Positions 1-7,253 of a stretch of 11,796 nucleotides of DNA are shown piece by piece (position 1 is the first letter of the stretch; the number at the start of each line of letters is the position of its first letter). This stretch comes from Candidatus Omnitrophota bacterium (GTDB lineage: Bacteria > Omnitrophota > Koll11 > JAHIPI01). The stretch spans positions 1-11,796 of the forward strand of contig JAQUMG010000039.1 of NCBI GenBank assembly GCA_028718265.1, given 5' to 3'. The notes under the pieces were generated by a model. The model was not told where the DNA came from. It made no database searches and was given only the letters and a program-made list of their open reading frames with translations. A program made the position numbers and the translations under genes.

Positions 1-231
1 GGAAAGCTCTTTTACTATAGTGTATATCTCGGGAAATGCGTTCTCGTCTAACTGTTTGGCTCCGTACATAGCGAGCACTATCTTATCGCTGAACCAATAA
101 GTTCCCACGTTCAGTACAAGGGAAAATAGAAATGCCACAAACATACCGTTCCGGCCGCCTATCATTCCGCCGATCCATATCAATAGTGCCGCCAAAAGTA
201 TTAAAAGTACAGCCGTTTTCACGTAATTCAT
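1..231 (-). CDS. htpX: HtpX-like M48 membrane metalloprotease, N-terminal part (runs off the left edge)
   Basis: The first 77 codons are open to the window edge. The protein begins MNYVKTAVLLILLAALL and shows two hydrophobic segments (about residues 5-20 and 28-45) separated by a Gly-rich GGMIGGRNG turn. It continues with YWFSDKIVLAMYGAKQLDE, which is the characteristic stretch after the second membrane helix of HtpX proteins, and then IYTIVKELS. HtpX is an inner-membrane zinc protease that degrades damaged or misfolded membrane proteins; family members are usually about 280-300 aa. The HEXXH zinc site lies outside the window, so activity cannot be judged here. The ATG at 231 is preceded by AAGGAG at 243-248, inside the end of the coiled-coil gene, and only 8 bases separate the two genes. 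Co-translation with the upstream coiled-coil and GH94 genes is therefore likely. Family identification is from recalled motif similarity. Confidence 0.9.
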   Translation of the reverse strand, partial: MNYVKTAVLLILLAALLIWIGGMIGGRNGMFVAFLFSLVLNVGTYWFSDKIVLAMYGAKQLDENAFPEIYTIVKELS

Positions 232-239
232 TTTTGCTA

Positions 240-1628
240 TCACTCCTTTTTCTTATTGTTTTTATTCTCACCGTCTAATAAAAACCTGGCTTTGTCGTAG
301 TGCTCTCTGGCTTTGTCATAATCGCCGTTATTGTAGAACTCATCGCCTTTTTTCATTAATTCGGCAACATTCTCTGAAACTTTTTTGGCCGGTGCCGGTT
401 TGGTTTCAACCTGCGCTTCCCGTACACCTTTATTCTTTGAATGCTCTTTGTTTCTTTCTTCCTCTATCTCCCCCATTTTCTTATATAGCCTGTCTTTGCG
501 CTCGATATCCGTTAATCTCCTTGTCTCGAACTCCTGTTCTAATTTTGCTCTTTCCGCCCGTTTGGCTCTTTCGTCTTCTAATCTTTTTCTATCGGATAAT
601 TCTTTCTCTATCTTTTTATTCTCCGCTTCCATTTTCTTAAGCTTTTGTTCTTCGCGAAGGGCTTCTTCCTTCTTTAATTTTATCTCTTCTTTTGCTTGTT
701 TCTCGGCTTCCTTTTGTTGTCTTATGCGTTCGGCGGCGGCGTTTTTTTCAGCTTCTTTGCCGGCTCTTTCTTCAGCCCTGGCTTTTTTCTCTGCCTCTTT
801 TTCCTGTCTGGCTTTTTCCTGTGCAGCTTCTCTTTCGGCCGCCTTTTTCTGCCGCTCCTGAAGTTTGGCTTGTTTTAGAGCGTCGGCCTTCTGCTTCCTT
901 TCCTCTACTCTGGCTTTCTGCTCTGCTTCTTTCAGCAACTTCTCGTCGATCTTGGCCTGTTTTTTAGCTTCTGTCTTTTCTTTCTTTTCATTTATTTTGG
1001 CTTGTCTTTCGGCTTCTTTACGCACTTTTTTCTCGGCCTCGATGCTCCGCGCCGCTTCTTTCTTGGCTTTTGCACTTTCCAGTTTTTCCTGCCTTTGAGC
1101 CGCTTTTTCCTGCTTTTTCACAAGTGCCTCCGCCTTCTTCGCCTCGGCCTTTGCTTTTCGCTCATCTATTTTAATCTGTCTCTCAACTTCTTTCTCCAGC
1201 TTCTTATCTTCTGCCTTTTGCTTTCTGGCTTCTATGCCTGCTTTCTTCTCGGCCTGTTTTGCGGCTTTTTTCTTCTCTTTTTCTTCTTTAGCTTCACGCT
1301 TCGCTTGTTTTTTCTGAAGTTTTTCTTCCAGCTGCGCCTGCTTTTTCGCCTGTTTTGCGGCTATGCGGTCCATCGCTTTTTGTTTCTTATCCGATACCAG
1401 CGGTTTCGGTTCAACCGTTGCTTTTTGCTCTACTTGCGGTTTTGGCTCTTCCTGTATTGCCGGTATTGCCGGCGGCATCTCTTCCTGTAACGGCGCAATT
1501 TCATGAGGAGCGGCCAGCGGGTATTTTTCCCATGAAGCATCCGGAACCGGCGGCTCTGCCATAAGTAAGGGCAATGGTGCAGCAAAATATAAAAGTAAGA
1601 CTATCAGACAAATGTTTATTTTCTTCAT
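240..1628 (-). CDS. Exported Lys/Glu/Ala-rich coiled-coil protein with C-terminal TPR unit
   Basis: A protein of 462 aa that I do not recognise as a named family. Residues 1-24 form a signal peptide (MKK, then a Leu/Ile-rich core, with likely cleavage after LLMA). Residues 25-80 are a Pro/Glu-rich linker (PPAIPAI, EEPKPQ, VEPKP). Residues about 81-395 are an almost uninterrupted charged helix of Lys, Glu, Ala, Arg and Gln without proline, predicted to be a long coiled coil. Within it a unit of the form E-R/K-Q-x-K-I-x-E-R/K-K-x-K-A-E recurs, mostly every 29 residues. Residues 397-418 are a flexible Lys/Pro segment. Residues 420-450 match one TPR unit (KKGDEFYNNGDYDKAREHYDKA). The layout recalls TolA-like envelope-spanning rods, but there is no TolA C-terminal domain and composition alone would produce such matches. 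The ATG overlaps the GH94 stop (ATGA), so translation is coupled, and htpX follows after 8 bases. An envelope structural or scaffold role is inference. Confidence 0.87.
   Translation of the reverse strand: MKKINICLIVLLLYFAAPLPLLMAEPPVPDASWEKYPLAAPHEIAPLQEEMPPAIPAIQEEPKPQVEQKATVEPKPLVSDKKQKAMDRIAAKQAKKQAQLEEKLQKKQAKREAKEEKEKKKAAKQAEKKAGIEARKQKAEDKKLEKEVERQIKIDERKAKAEAKKAEALVKKQEKAAQRQEKLESAKAKKEAARSIEAEKKVRKEAERQAKINEKKEKTEAKKQAKIDEKLLKEAEQKARVEERKQKADALKQAKLQERQKKAAEREAAQEKARQEKEAEKKARAEERAGKEAEKNAAAERIRQQKEAEKQAKEEIKLKKEEALREEQKLKKMEAENKKIEKELSDRKRLEDERAKRAERAKLEQEFETRRLTDIERKDRLYKKMGEIEEERNKEHSKNKGVREAQVETKPAPAKKVSENVAELMKKGDEFYNNGDYDKAREHYDKARFLLDGENKNNKKKE
243..248 (-). promoter_or_regulatory. 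Ribosome binding site of htpX inside the upstream gene
   Basis: AAGGAG on the minus strand lies within the last codons (Lys-Glu-stop) of the coiled-coil gene and 11 bases before the ATG at 231. The spacing is slightly long, but no better site is near. It implies that ribosomes finishing the coiled-coil gene would re-initiate at htpX. Confidence 0.7.
654..1250 (-). repeat. Degenerate 87-bp (29-residue) repeats inside the coiled-coil gene
   Basis: Counting residues of the coiled-coil protein, equivalent units start at Glu127, Glu149, Gln178, Glu207, Glu236, Glu280 and Glu309, giving spacings of 22, 29, 29, 29, 44 and 29 residues. Examples are ERQIKIDERKAKAEAKK (149), ERQAKINEKKEKTEAKK (207) and EQKARVEERKQKADALK (236). 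Spacings of 22, 29 and 44 equal sums of 7- and 11-residue helical periods, as expected for a coiled coil that grew by internal duplication. Copies have diverged, so this is an old protein-level repeat and not a clean DNA tandem repeat. The alignment was done by eye. Confidence 0.6.
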
Positions 1629-3922
1629 ATTTTCTTTATTTTTGCCTCAACCTTTCCGCTCTTGTTTCTTTTTACGTCAATTTCGTACATCCTGCCCCGG
1701 AAAAGCCGTCTCATCTTAAAGCCCTTCCAGCTTTTCGGAATACAGGGATCAACTATAAGGCCGTCTTTGCCCGGCCTCACGCCCAATATCCACTCGGTAA
1801 GCACGCGGAACATCCACGTCGCAGAACCTGTATACCATGTCCAGGCGCCGCAGCCGAAATTAGCGGCATCCGGACCGTTAATGTTCCCGGGCATAACGTA
1901 CGGCTCGCCCTTATAGAAATCCGGATTCATGCCCCTCTGGGGCGGAATCATCTTCATGTACATTTTATAAGCGGTTTCACATTTTCCGCGCATACATTCG
2001 GCCATTATGGCCCATGTAGCGGCATGAGAATATACGCCGCCGTTCTCGCGTATGCCCGCGGCATATCTTGTAAGATAGCCTATCTCCGGATCCGGTTCCG
2101 TATAAGCCGGGGCCAGAAGAAGCGGCCCGTATTCCCTGTCCAGGATTTTCTCGGCCGATTTCATGGCTGTCTCGCCGCGATTGCCCACAGCAGTGTCGTT
2201 TATAATCGACCATGTCTGCGGATTAAGATGAATCTTACCCTCTTTAGATTTTGAACTGCCCAGGAGCTTGCCATTATCGCTGGTCGCGCAAATATACCAT
2301 TTGCCGTCCCATGCATATTTGTTTATTGCTTTCTTCAGTGTCTCCCTGCGTCTTAAATATATATCGCGGGATTTTTTATCATTTTTCATGGCGCACATTT
2401 CGGCAAATCTGCCGAGGACGCCGTAGAGGAAGTGGCCCAGCCATATACTTTCGCCTTTCCAGTTTACGCCGACGGAAGAAAGCCCGTCATTCCAGTCCCC
2501 CTCGCCTATCAAAGGAAGGCCTCTTTTTGAAAACCGCGAGAGAACTTTATCGATTGCCCGGATGCAGTGGTCATAAAGACGCTCTGCCGGCGCATCAAGA
2601 TATTCTACTGTTTCGTCCAATATTTCATAGTCCTGCGTCTCATCCAGGTAATTGAGCGCAATATAAGGCAGCCAGAGCAAATCGTCGGAAAAGCCCGTAT
2701 CGAGCCCCCATTCGGTAAGCGTGTGCCACCAATGATACACCGTACCGGCGTAATATTGATGCGCCGCGTGAAGTAATATCTGTTTTCTTGCAAGCTCCGG
2801 CTTAAGCGGAAAGAATATCTGACAATCCTGCAGCTGGTCACGGAAACCGAAGGCACCGCTTGACTGGTAATATGCGCATCGCGCCCACAATCTGCACGCT
2901 ATTGCCTGATACTTAAGCCAGACGTTAACCATTACGTTCATTGCCGGGTCCGGCGTCTCGACGGTGAGTCCGGACAGAAGCGAATCCCACATTTTCCTGA
3001 CTTCGTCAAGCGATTTAGCGACGTTCGCCGCACTTTTATATTTTTTGATTATGCGGGCAGCCTCGGCATCTTTTTTCGTCTCGCCCAGCGTGAATATAAC
3101 AACTTTTTCCGAATTAGCCGGGACACTGACTTCTACCTGCAGCGAACATATGGGATCCGACCATCGGCCGGTAGTACCTGTAAGGCGGTTTTCCAATACA
3201 GCCTTAGGTGCTGTTATCGTGCCGTAATTGCCCAAAAAATTCTCTTTATCGCCTTCGCAGTTTTTCGGTGCAATAGACGCAGAGTGAAATATGTTGCAGG
3301 GCCACTCGCTCAGATCCTTATCGCTTATCTTTCTGTTTACCTCGCGCCTTTTATCGGCGAACATGGCGCCGAGCGATTTATCATATTTAGTGCCTATGAA
3401 GGTCTTGTGGTACTCTCTGTGGACGGCGGAAGGGTTGCCGAGACACAGTTCAAAATAAGTAAAGAGGCTCAGGTTTCGTTTTCTATTTGTCTTGTTCCTT
3501 AGAGTTATTTTCCATATTTCCGCCGGTTCATCGAGCGGCACAAAAATAAGCATCTCCGATTCGATGCCGTTGATCTCGCTCGTTATCACGGTATAACCCA
3601 TGCCGTTTCTGACTTCGTATTTCGTGAATTTCGGGTGAACGGGCTTCCAGCCGACCGACCATATTTTCTTCGAATCGTTGTCTCTTACGTAGATATACTT
3701 TCCGTAATCGTCCTTTATAATATCCTGTATCCAGGTATTGATCCTGCAAAGGTTGGAATTACTGCGAAAACTATAGCCGGAACCTGTCTGCGATATAACC
3801 AATCCATAATCCCCGTTTGATATGGCATTGATCCATGGCCGCGGAGTATCGGGCCTTGTAATGACATACTCCCGCCCGTCTCCGGTAAAATAGCCGTATT
3901 TGGTTTCGAAAAGCTTCTTCAC
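1625..3922 (-). CDS. GH94 glycoside phosphorylase-like protein, stand-alone NdvB C-terminal type
   Basis: A protein of 765 aa with the fold order of GH94 (former glycosyltransferase family 36). An N-terminal beta-sandwich (about residues 1-300) is followed by an (alpha/alpha)6 catalytic barrel (about 325-710) and a short C-terminal beta region. Visible motifs are GAFGFRDQLQD (356-366), HWWH (397-400), GFSDDLLWLPY (410-420), GEGDWNDGL (473-481), ENGGVYSHAATW (626-637) and GAWTWYTGSA (692-701). By family knowledge, Asp476 in GDWNDG is the catalytic acid, and His633 and Ser700 lie in the phosphate-binding loops. GH94 enzymes reversibly phosphorolyse beta-linked disaccharides or oligosaccharides to alpha-glucose-1-phosphate. 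RDQLQD and HWWH fit the cyclic beta-1,2-glucan synthase C-terminal domain better than cellobiose or chitobiose phosphorylases (RDSNQD-type), although no GT84 or GT2 domain is attached. No signal peptide is seen, so it is probably cytoplasmic. The start is GTG with AAGGAG 5 bases upstream. The substrate is not assignable. Confidence 0.9.
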   Translation of the reverse strand: MKKLFETKYGYFTGDGREYVITRPDTPRPWINAISNGDYGLVISQTGSGYSFRSNSNLCRINTWIQDIIKDDYGKYIYVRDNDSKKIWSVGWKPVHPKFTKYEVRNGMGYTVITSEINGIESEMLIFVPLDEPAEIWKITLRNKTNRKRNLSLFTYFELCLGNPSAVHREYHKTFIGTKYDKSLGAMFADKRREVNRKISDKDLSEWPCNIFHSASIAPKNCEGDKENFLGNYGTITAPKAVLENRLTGTTGRWSDPICSLQVEVSVPANSEKVVIFTLGETKKDAEAARIIKKYKSAANVAKSLDEVRKMWDSLLSGLTVETPDPAMNVMVNVWLKYQAIACRLWARCAYYQSSGAFGFRDQLQDCQIFFPLKPELARKQILLHAAHQYYAGTVYHWWHTLTEWGLDTGFSDDLLWLPYIALNYLDETQDYEILDETVEYLDAPAERLYDHCIRAIDKVLSRFSKRGLPLIGEGDWNDGLSSVGVNWKGESIWLGHFLYGVLGRFAEMCAMKNDKKSRDIYLRRRETLKKAINKYAWDGKWYICATSDNGKLLGSSKSKEGKIHLNPQTWSIINDTAVGNRGETAMKSAEKILDREYGPLLLAPAYTEPDPEIGYLTRYAAGIRENGGVYSHAATWAIMAECMRGKCETAYKMYMKMIPPQRGMNPDFYKGEPYVMPGNINGPDAANFGCGAWTWYTGSATWMFRVLTEWILGVRPGKDGLIVDPCIPKSWKGFKMRRLFRGRMYEIDVKRNKSGKVEAKIKKI

Positions 3923-3927
3923 GATTT

Positions 3928-3948
3928 CTCCTTGTTACTTGGCGTAAC
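3928..3948 (-). promoter_or_regulatory. GTG start site: ribosome binding site abutting a small hairpin
   Basis: On the minus strand GTTACGCCAAGTAAC (3948-3934; 5-bp arms, 5-base loop) runs straight into AAGGAG (3933-3928), followed by AAATC and the GTG start of the GH94 gene at 3922. The strong ribosome binding site settles the GTG as the start. The hairpin next to it could affect ribosome access, but it is short and may be chance or part of the neighbouring repeat element. No convincing -35/-10 promoter was found in this gap. Confidence 0.6.
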
Positions 3949-3962
3949 TGGGTTCACTTGGC

Positions 3963-4013
3963 GGGGACACTTTCCTTCTAAAATCACATGCACAATCAAC
4001 GGAAAATGTCCCC
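3963..4013. repeat. REP/MITE-like inverted repeat with GGGGACA core
   Basis: On the plus strand GGGGACACTTTCC (3963-3975) faces GGAAAATGTCCCC (4001-4013), giving 13-bp arms with one mismatch and a 25-base spacer. In a minus-strand transcript the mismatch becomes a G-U pair, so the RNA stem is continuous. There is no run of U after the stem, so it is a poor intrinsic terminator. ACTTGGCG occurs at 3937-3944 and again at 3956-3963, just outside the right-hand foot of the stem in minus-strand reading. Long GGGGACA-type palindromes between operons resemble dispersed REP or MITE elements mobilised by IS200-like (RAYT) transposases. That identity is inference, and no transposase gene is present here. 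Confidence 0.55.
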
Positions 4014-4034
4014 AGAATGGCTTCTAGCTATTCT
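4014..4034 (-). terminator. Weak hairpin after the RND operon, possible transcription end
   Basis: AGAATGGC (4014-4021) and GCTATTCT (4027-4034) form 8-bp arms with one imperfect pair around a 5-base loop, 13 bases downstream of the stop codon of RND permease 2. It directly adjoins the 13-bp inverted repeat, so the two hairpins together could end or stabilise the export-operon transcript. No U-tract follows, and it may instead belong to the repeat element. Confidence 0.3.
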
Positions 4035-4047
4035 GTGCGCTATCAAT

Positions 4048-7000
4048 TCAACTGCTACGTCTGTTTATGTATTTGTGTAGCCTGATTAATGTGTCCTTAA
4101 CCCTTACTGTGGCCACCGCTGCATCACGGCCGATGGCCTGAAGCATCAGTTTGATATCGGCAACTATTGTCTTCTGCTCAAGCGATTTGCGGACATCTTC
4201 AAAAATTATATATATACTGGGGATTAAAAGCAAGGTTAAAATGGTTGAAAACGTCAGCCCTGCCGTAACTGTTATGGCCAGCGGAGACCATAGATTGGAG
4301 GCCTCTGATTGGTCAAATATCATAGGAAGAAGACCCAGTATCGTGGTCCCCGTTGTGAGAAATATAGGCCTCAGCCTGTCGCTTCCTCCCGATATTACGG
4401 ATCTCAATAATGATATCTTTTCCTGTCTTAATGCATTCACCTTATCTATGAGGACAATCGCGTTATTAACAACGATGCCCCCCAGCATTATCGCCCCTAT
4501 AAGGACCCCTATGCCTACCGGCCTTTTTAGAACCCACAGCGTAACTATGGCTCCCACGTATGCAAACGGTATGGATATCATTATTATCCAGGGCTGATAA
4601 TAAGATTCGAACAGCGCCGCCATGACCATATACACCAGTATAACGGTCAGAAGCAAAACAAAAAACATCTGCCTCTGGTTCTGGACTTCTTTTTCATAAT
4701 CTCCGCCGAATTCCCAGTAATAATCGCGCGGCATCTTGACTTCCTTGAGCGCTTTTTTAATCTTCTCGATAGCCCTTGATTTAGACAATATCGTTGAGGT
4801 GCCGCTCAGTTCTATATATCTGTTTTTATTCTTTCTCTGGATTTCGCTCGGGCCGATAGCCGGTTCGAATCTGGCTACCTGATTCAGGTATATACTGTCG
4901 CCGTTCGGGGTTGTAATCAGAAGATTTCGTATATCATCGAACGTCTTTCTGTAGTTTTTATCCAACCTCGCTACAATTTCCACTTCCTGCGCTTCGGTAT
5001 GAAAAAGTGAAGCCCTCAGACCCCTGGTTTCCGCATGAAGTATATCAGCGACCTCTTTAGTAGTCAAACCATAATACGCCGCTCTTTCTTTATCCACAAT
5101 AATTCTGAACTCGGGGCGGCCGGGCTCTATGGAGCGCTTAAGATCCACCATGCCGGGAACCGATTGCAGAGCCTGCCCAAGCCCTCCTATAAGTTCATTA
5201 AGCTTATCATAATTAAAACCGTAAACATCCAGGCTCACTTCAGGTAAACCCGATGCCGCTATTTCTGAAAAATATACGAACCCTCCGCGGTATTTTCTTT
5301 CCAGCCCCTTCAGCTTGGGCCTCAACCACGCAATGACATCCTCCGTCCTTTGCCTGGTTTCCGCAAACGGAAGAAGGCTGACATAAATCCTCGAAGACCA
5401 ACCCTCTATCCTCGATGAAAAATTCTTGACCGCCGGATTAGTTGAAAGAATGCCTTCTATCTCTTTCACTATACCATCCGAAGCGTCGAGCTTGGCCCCG
5501 GCTTCGAGCCTTGCAAAAATAGTAAATTTACCCTGTTCGGTCTGTCCCAAAAATTCTCTGTCAAGTTGTTTCATCAGTACCATAGATATTGCGAATACTG
5601 CCAGGGCTAACGCAACGAAAAAATACCTCCTGCGTATAACATATGATAACCAATGACGGTATTTATGTTTTATCTTCCGTATATCAAGGCCCTTCTTAAA
5701 ATCGCCTATAGACTTAGCGGCGAGGCTCGGCACCAGCGTAATAGCGACAAAAAGCGAAGCGACAAGAGAAAAAGTTACCGTCAGTGCGAGGCCGCTGTAC
5801 AGCATCTTTACTTCTTCCGTCACAAATACTATAGGAAGAAAAACGACTATGCTGGTAAGGGTAGATGCTGTTATGGCGATAAAAACTTCTTCGGTGCCTA
5901 AGATCGCGGCTTCTTTTGCATTTATGTTTTTTTCTCTTTTTGAAAATATATTTTCTATAACGACTATCGCATTATCCACAAGCATTCCTATGCCAAGCGC
6001 GAGGCCGCTAAGCGTCATTACATTTATGCTTATGGGCTCCTGGGGAGCGATTAAATTTCTGAAAAACATAAGAGCAAAAGTAGCGATAACCGATATCGGT
6101 ATTGAGGTACATATTATAAAAGTGGATCTTCTGTCTCTTAAAAAATAAAGAAGCATCAGCGCCGATAAGAGCGCCCCCTGATACAGCGCGTCTCTTACCG
6201 TCGCTATGGCCTTTTTAATAAAATCGGCCTGATCGCTTACGGTTTCTATGCGCAGGTCACGGTTGAGAATAAGCCCCAGCTTTGCCAGTTTCTCTTTTAT
6301 GGGGCCGTTGATCTGCGTCATTATCTCATCCACCACTTTTATAGTGTTTGCGGTGGATTCCTTATGTATATAGAGAGAGACAATATCATGAGGCATTCTC
6401 TCGGGTTCGATGCCAAGGCGGGCATAACTTTCGGGCTCGATAAACGAATCGTCCACCGATGCGACATCTTTAAGTTTCAGAAGCGAGCTCGGCGATATTA
6501 TGGATATCGGGATATTCCGTATATCTTCAATGCTTTTAAATTCTCCTATAGTCCGCATCATATACTTATTCCGTTTGCCTTCGATGTTCCCGGCTAATAA
6601 ATTCAGGTTGTTCATCCCCAGCTTATCTATCACCGTAAGGATAGGCAGTCCGTAGGCATCGAGTTTGTTTTCGTCGAACTCCACCATTATTTTTCTTTCG
6701 CGGCCGCCATATACATCGACGTTAGCTACGCCGTTTGCCCTCAGAAGATACTCTTTAACGTCTTCATCAATAATTCGCCGCAGATATTCCGTGGTATATT
6801 TGGTACTCGTTACTGCCAATATAGCCACATAAGTATCACTTTCTTCATATCTTGCGATAACAGGTCGTTCAATTTCTTTCGGAAGTTTATTTTTGACTTT
6901 TGAAAATTTCTCGCGGACTTCAAGCGCGGCAAAATCCATGTTGGTTCCGGGTTCAAATCTTATTACTACCTGAGATTCTCCCTTTTCGGATCTTGAGCTG

Positions 7001-7242
7001 ATTTCCTCAACGCGGCCTACCGCGGAAACAGCGTCTTCGATGGGCTTTGTGACAAGCTCTTCTACTTCCGCGGGCGGCATACCGCCTCTTACGCGCGTTA
7101 TGATGGTGATCTTTTTATATGATATGTCCGGCATCAGCTCGACGGGCAATTTTGTAATGGAGATCGCGCCTATCAGGAGAATGGCTATAAATACCATCCA
7201 CGTGGTAACGGGTTTTTCGACTGAGATTCTAGGTAGTGACAT
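4048..7242 (-). CDS. RND efflux permease 2 (AcrB/SwrC-like, VDNA type)
   Basis: An inner-membrane proton-driven exporter subunit of 1064 aa, full length for the family (about 1020-1060). The start is set at the ATG at 7242: the protein begins MSLPRISVEKPVTTWMV, parallel to permease 1, and AAAGG overlaps the stop codon of permease 1. An upstream in-frame extension would lie inside permease 1 and does not resemble an RND N-terminus. Layout: TM1 at 12-30; first periplasmic domain 31-345 (MDFAALEVREKF, porter region); TM2-TM6 about 352-507; TM7 540-557; second periplasmic domain 558-856; TM8-TM12 857-1013. TM4 carries GMLVDNAIVVIEN (Asp423), one acidic residue where AcrB has two. TM10 carries VVNNAIVLID (924-933), with Asn where AcrB has the relay lysine; this pattern is normal in SwrC-like RND proteins. 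RLRPIFLTTGTTILGLLP lies at TM11. A basic tail of about 50 residues (1015-1064) follows TM12. The substrate is unknown. Confidence 0.95.
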   Translation of the reverse strand: MSLPRISVEKPVTTWMVFIAILLIGAISITKLPVELMPDISYKKITIITRVRGGMPPAEVEELVTKPIEDAVSAVGRVEEISSRSEKGESQVVIRFEPGTNMDFAALEVREKFSKVKNKLPKEIERPVIARYEESDTYVAILAVTSTKYTTEYLRRIIDEDVKEYLLRANGVANVDVYGGRERKIMVEFDENKLDAYGLPILTVIDKLGMNNLNLLAGNIEGKRNKYMMRTIGEFKSIEDIRNIPISIISPSSLLKLKDVASVDDSFIEPESYARLGIEPERMPHDIVSLYIHKESTANTIKVVDEIMTQINGPIKEKLAKLGLILNRDLRIETVSDQADFIKKAIATVRDALYQGALLSALMLLYFLRDRRSTFIICTSIPISVIATFALMFFRNLIAPQEPISINVMTLSGLALGIGMLVDNAIVVIENIFSKREKNINAKEAAILGTEEVFIAITASTLTSIVVFLPIVFVTEEVKMLYSGLALTVTFSLVASLFVAITLVPSLAAKSIGDFKKGLDIRKIKHKYRHWLSYVIRRRYFFVALALAVFAISMVLMKQLDREFLGQTEQGKFTIFARLEAGAKLDASDGIVKEIEGILSTNPAVKNFSSRIEGWSSRIYVSLLPFAETRQRTEDVIAWLRPKLKGLERKYRGGFVYFSEIAASGLPEVSLDVYGFNYDKLNELIGGLGQALQSVPGMVDLKRSIEPGRPEFRIIVDKERAAYYGLTTKEVADILHAETRGLRASLFHTEAQEVEIVARLDKNYRKTFDDIRNLLITTPNGDSIYLNQVARFEPAIGPSEIQRKNKNRYIELSGTSTILSKSRAIEKIKKALKEVKMPRDYYWEFGGDYEKEVQNQRQMFFVLLLTVILVYMVMAALFESYYQPWIIMISIPFAYVGAIVTLWVLKRPVGIGVLIGAIMLGGIVVNNAIVLIDKVNALRQEKISLLRSVISGGSDRLRPIFLTTGTTILGLLPMIFDQSEASNLWSPLAITVTAGLTFSTILTLLLIPSIYIIFEDVRKSLEQKTIVADIKLMLQAIGRDAAVATVRVKDTLIRLHKYINRRSS

Positions 7243-7253
7243 ATGACAAGCCT

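Noticed and set aside
83..271. 62-codon minus-strand open frame across the htpX start
   Set aside because: It is another frame of the same strand over htpX and the end of the coiled-coil gene, Arg/Asn-rich, with no motif. The htpX frame matches a known family.
1459..1473. Small palindrome GCCGG-TATTG-CCGGC
   Set aside because: It lies in the Pro/Ala-Ile linker codons of the coiled-coil gene and is explained by repeated AIPAI coding.
385..1564. Several long open frames on the plus strand opposite the coiled-coil gene
   Set aside because: They arise from the biased Lys/Glu codons of the minus-strand gene, giving Phe/Ser/Leu-rich translations with no recognisable domain. The minus-strand frame has a signal peptide, coupling and a downstream ribosome binding site.
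1574..2254. 226-codon open frame on the plus strand opposite the end of the GH94 gene
   Set aside because: No recognisable motifs, and it lies antisense to clearly conserved GH94 motifs, so it is a shadow frame.
3963..4013. Reading the 13-bp inverted repeat as a standard intrinsic terminator
   Set aside because: The spacer is 25 bases and no U-run follows the stem on either strand, so an ordinary rho-independent terminator is not supported.
3923..4047. A sigma-70 promoter before the GH94 gene (TTGATT or TTGAAT as -35)
   Set aside because: No -10 box resembling TATAAT lies at 16-18 bases from either candidate, so a promoter cannot be placed from sequence.
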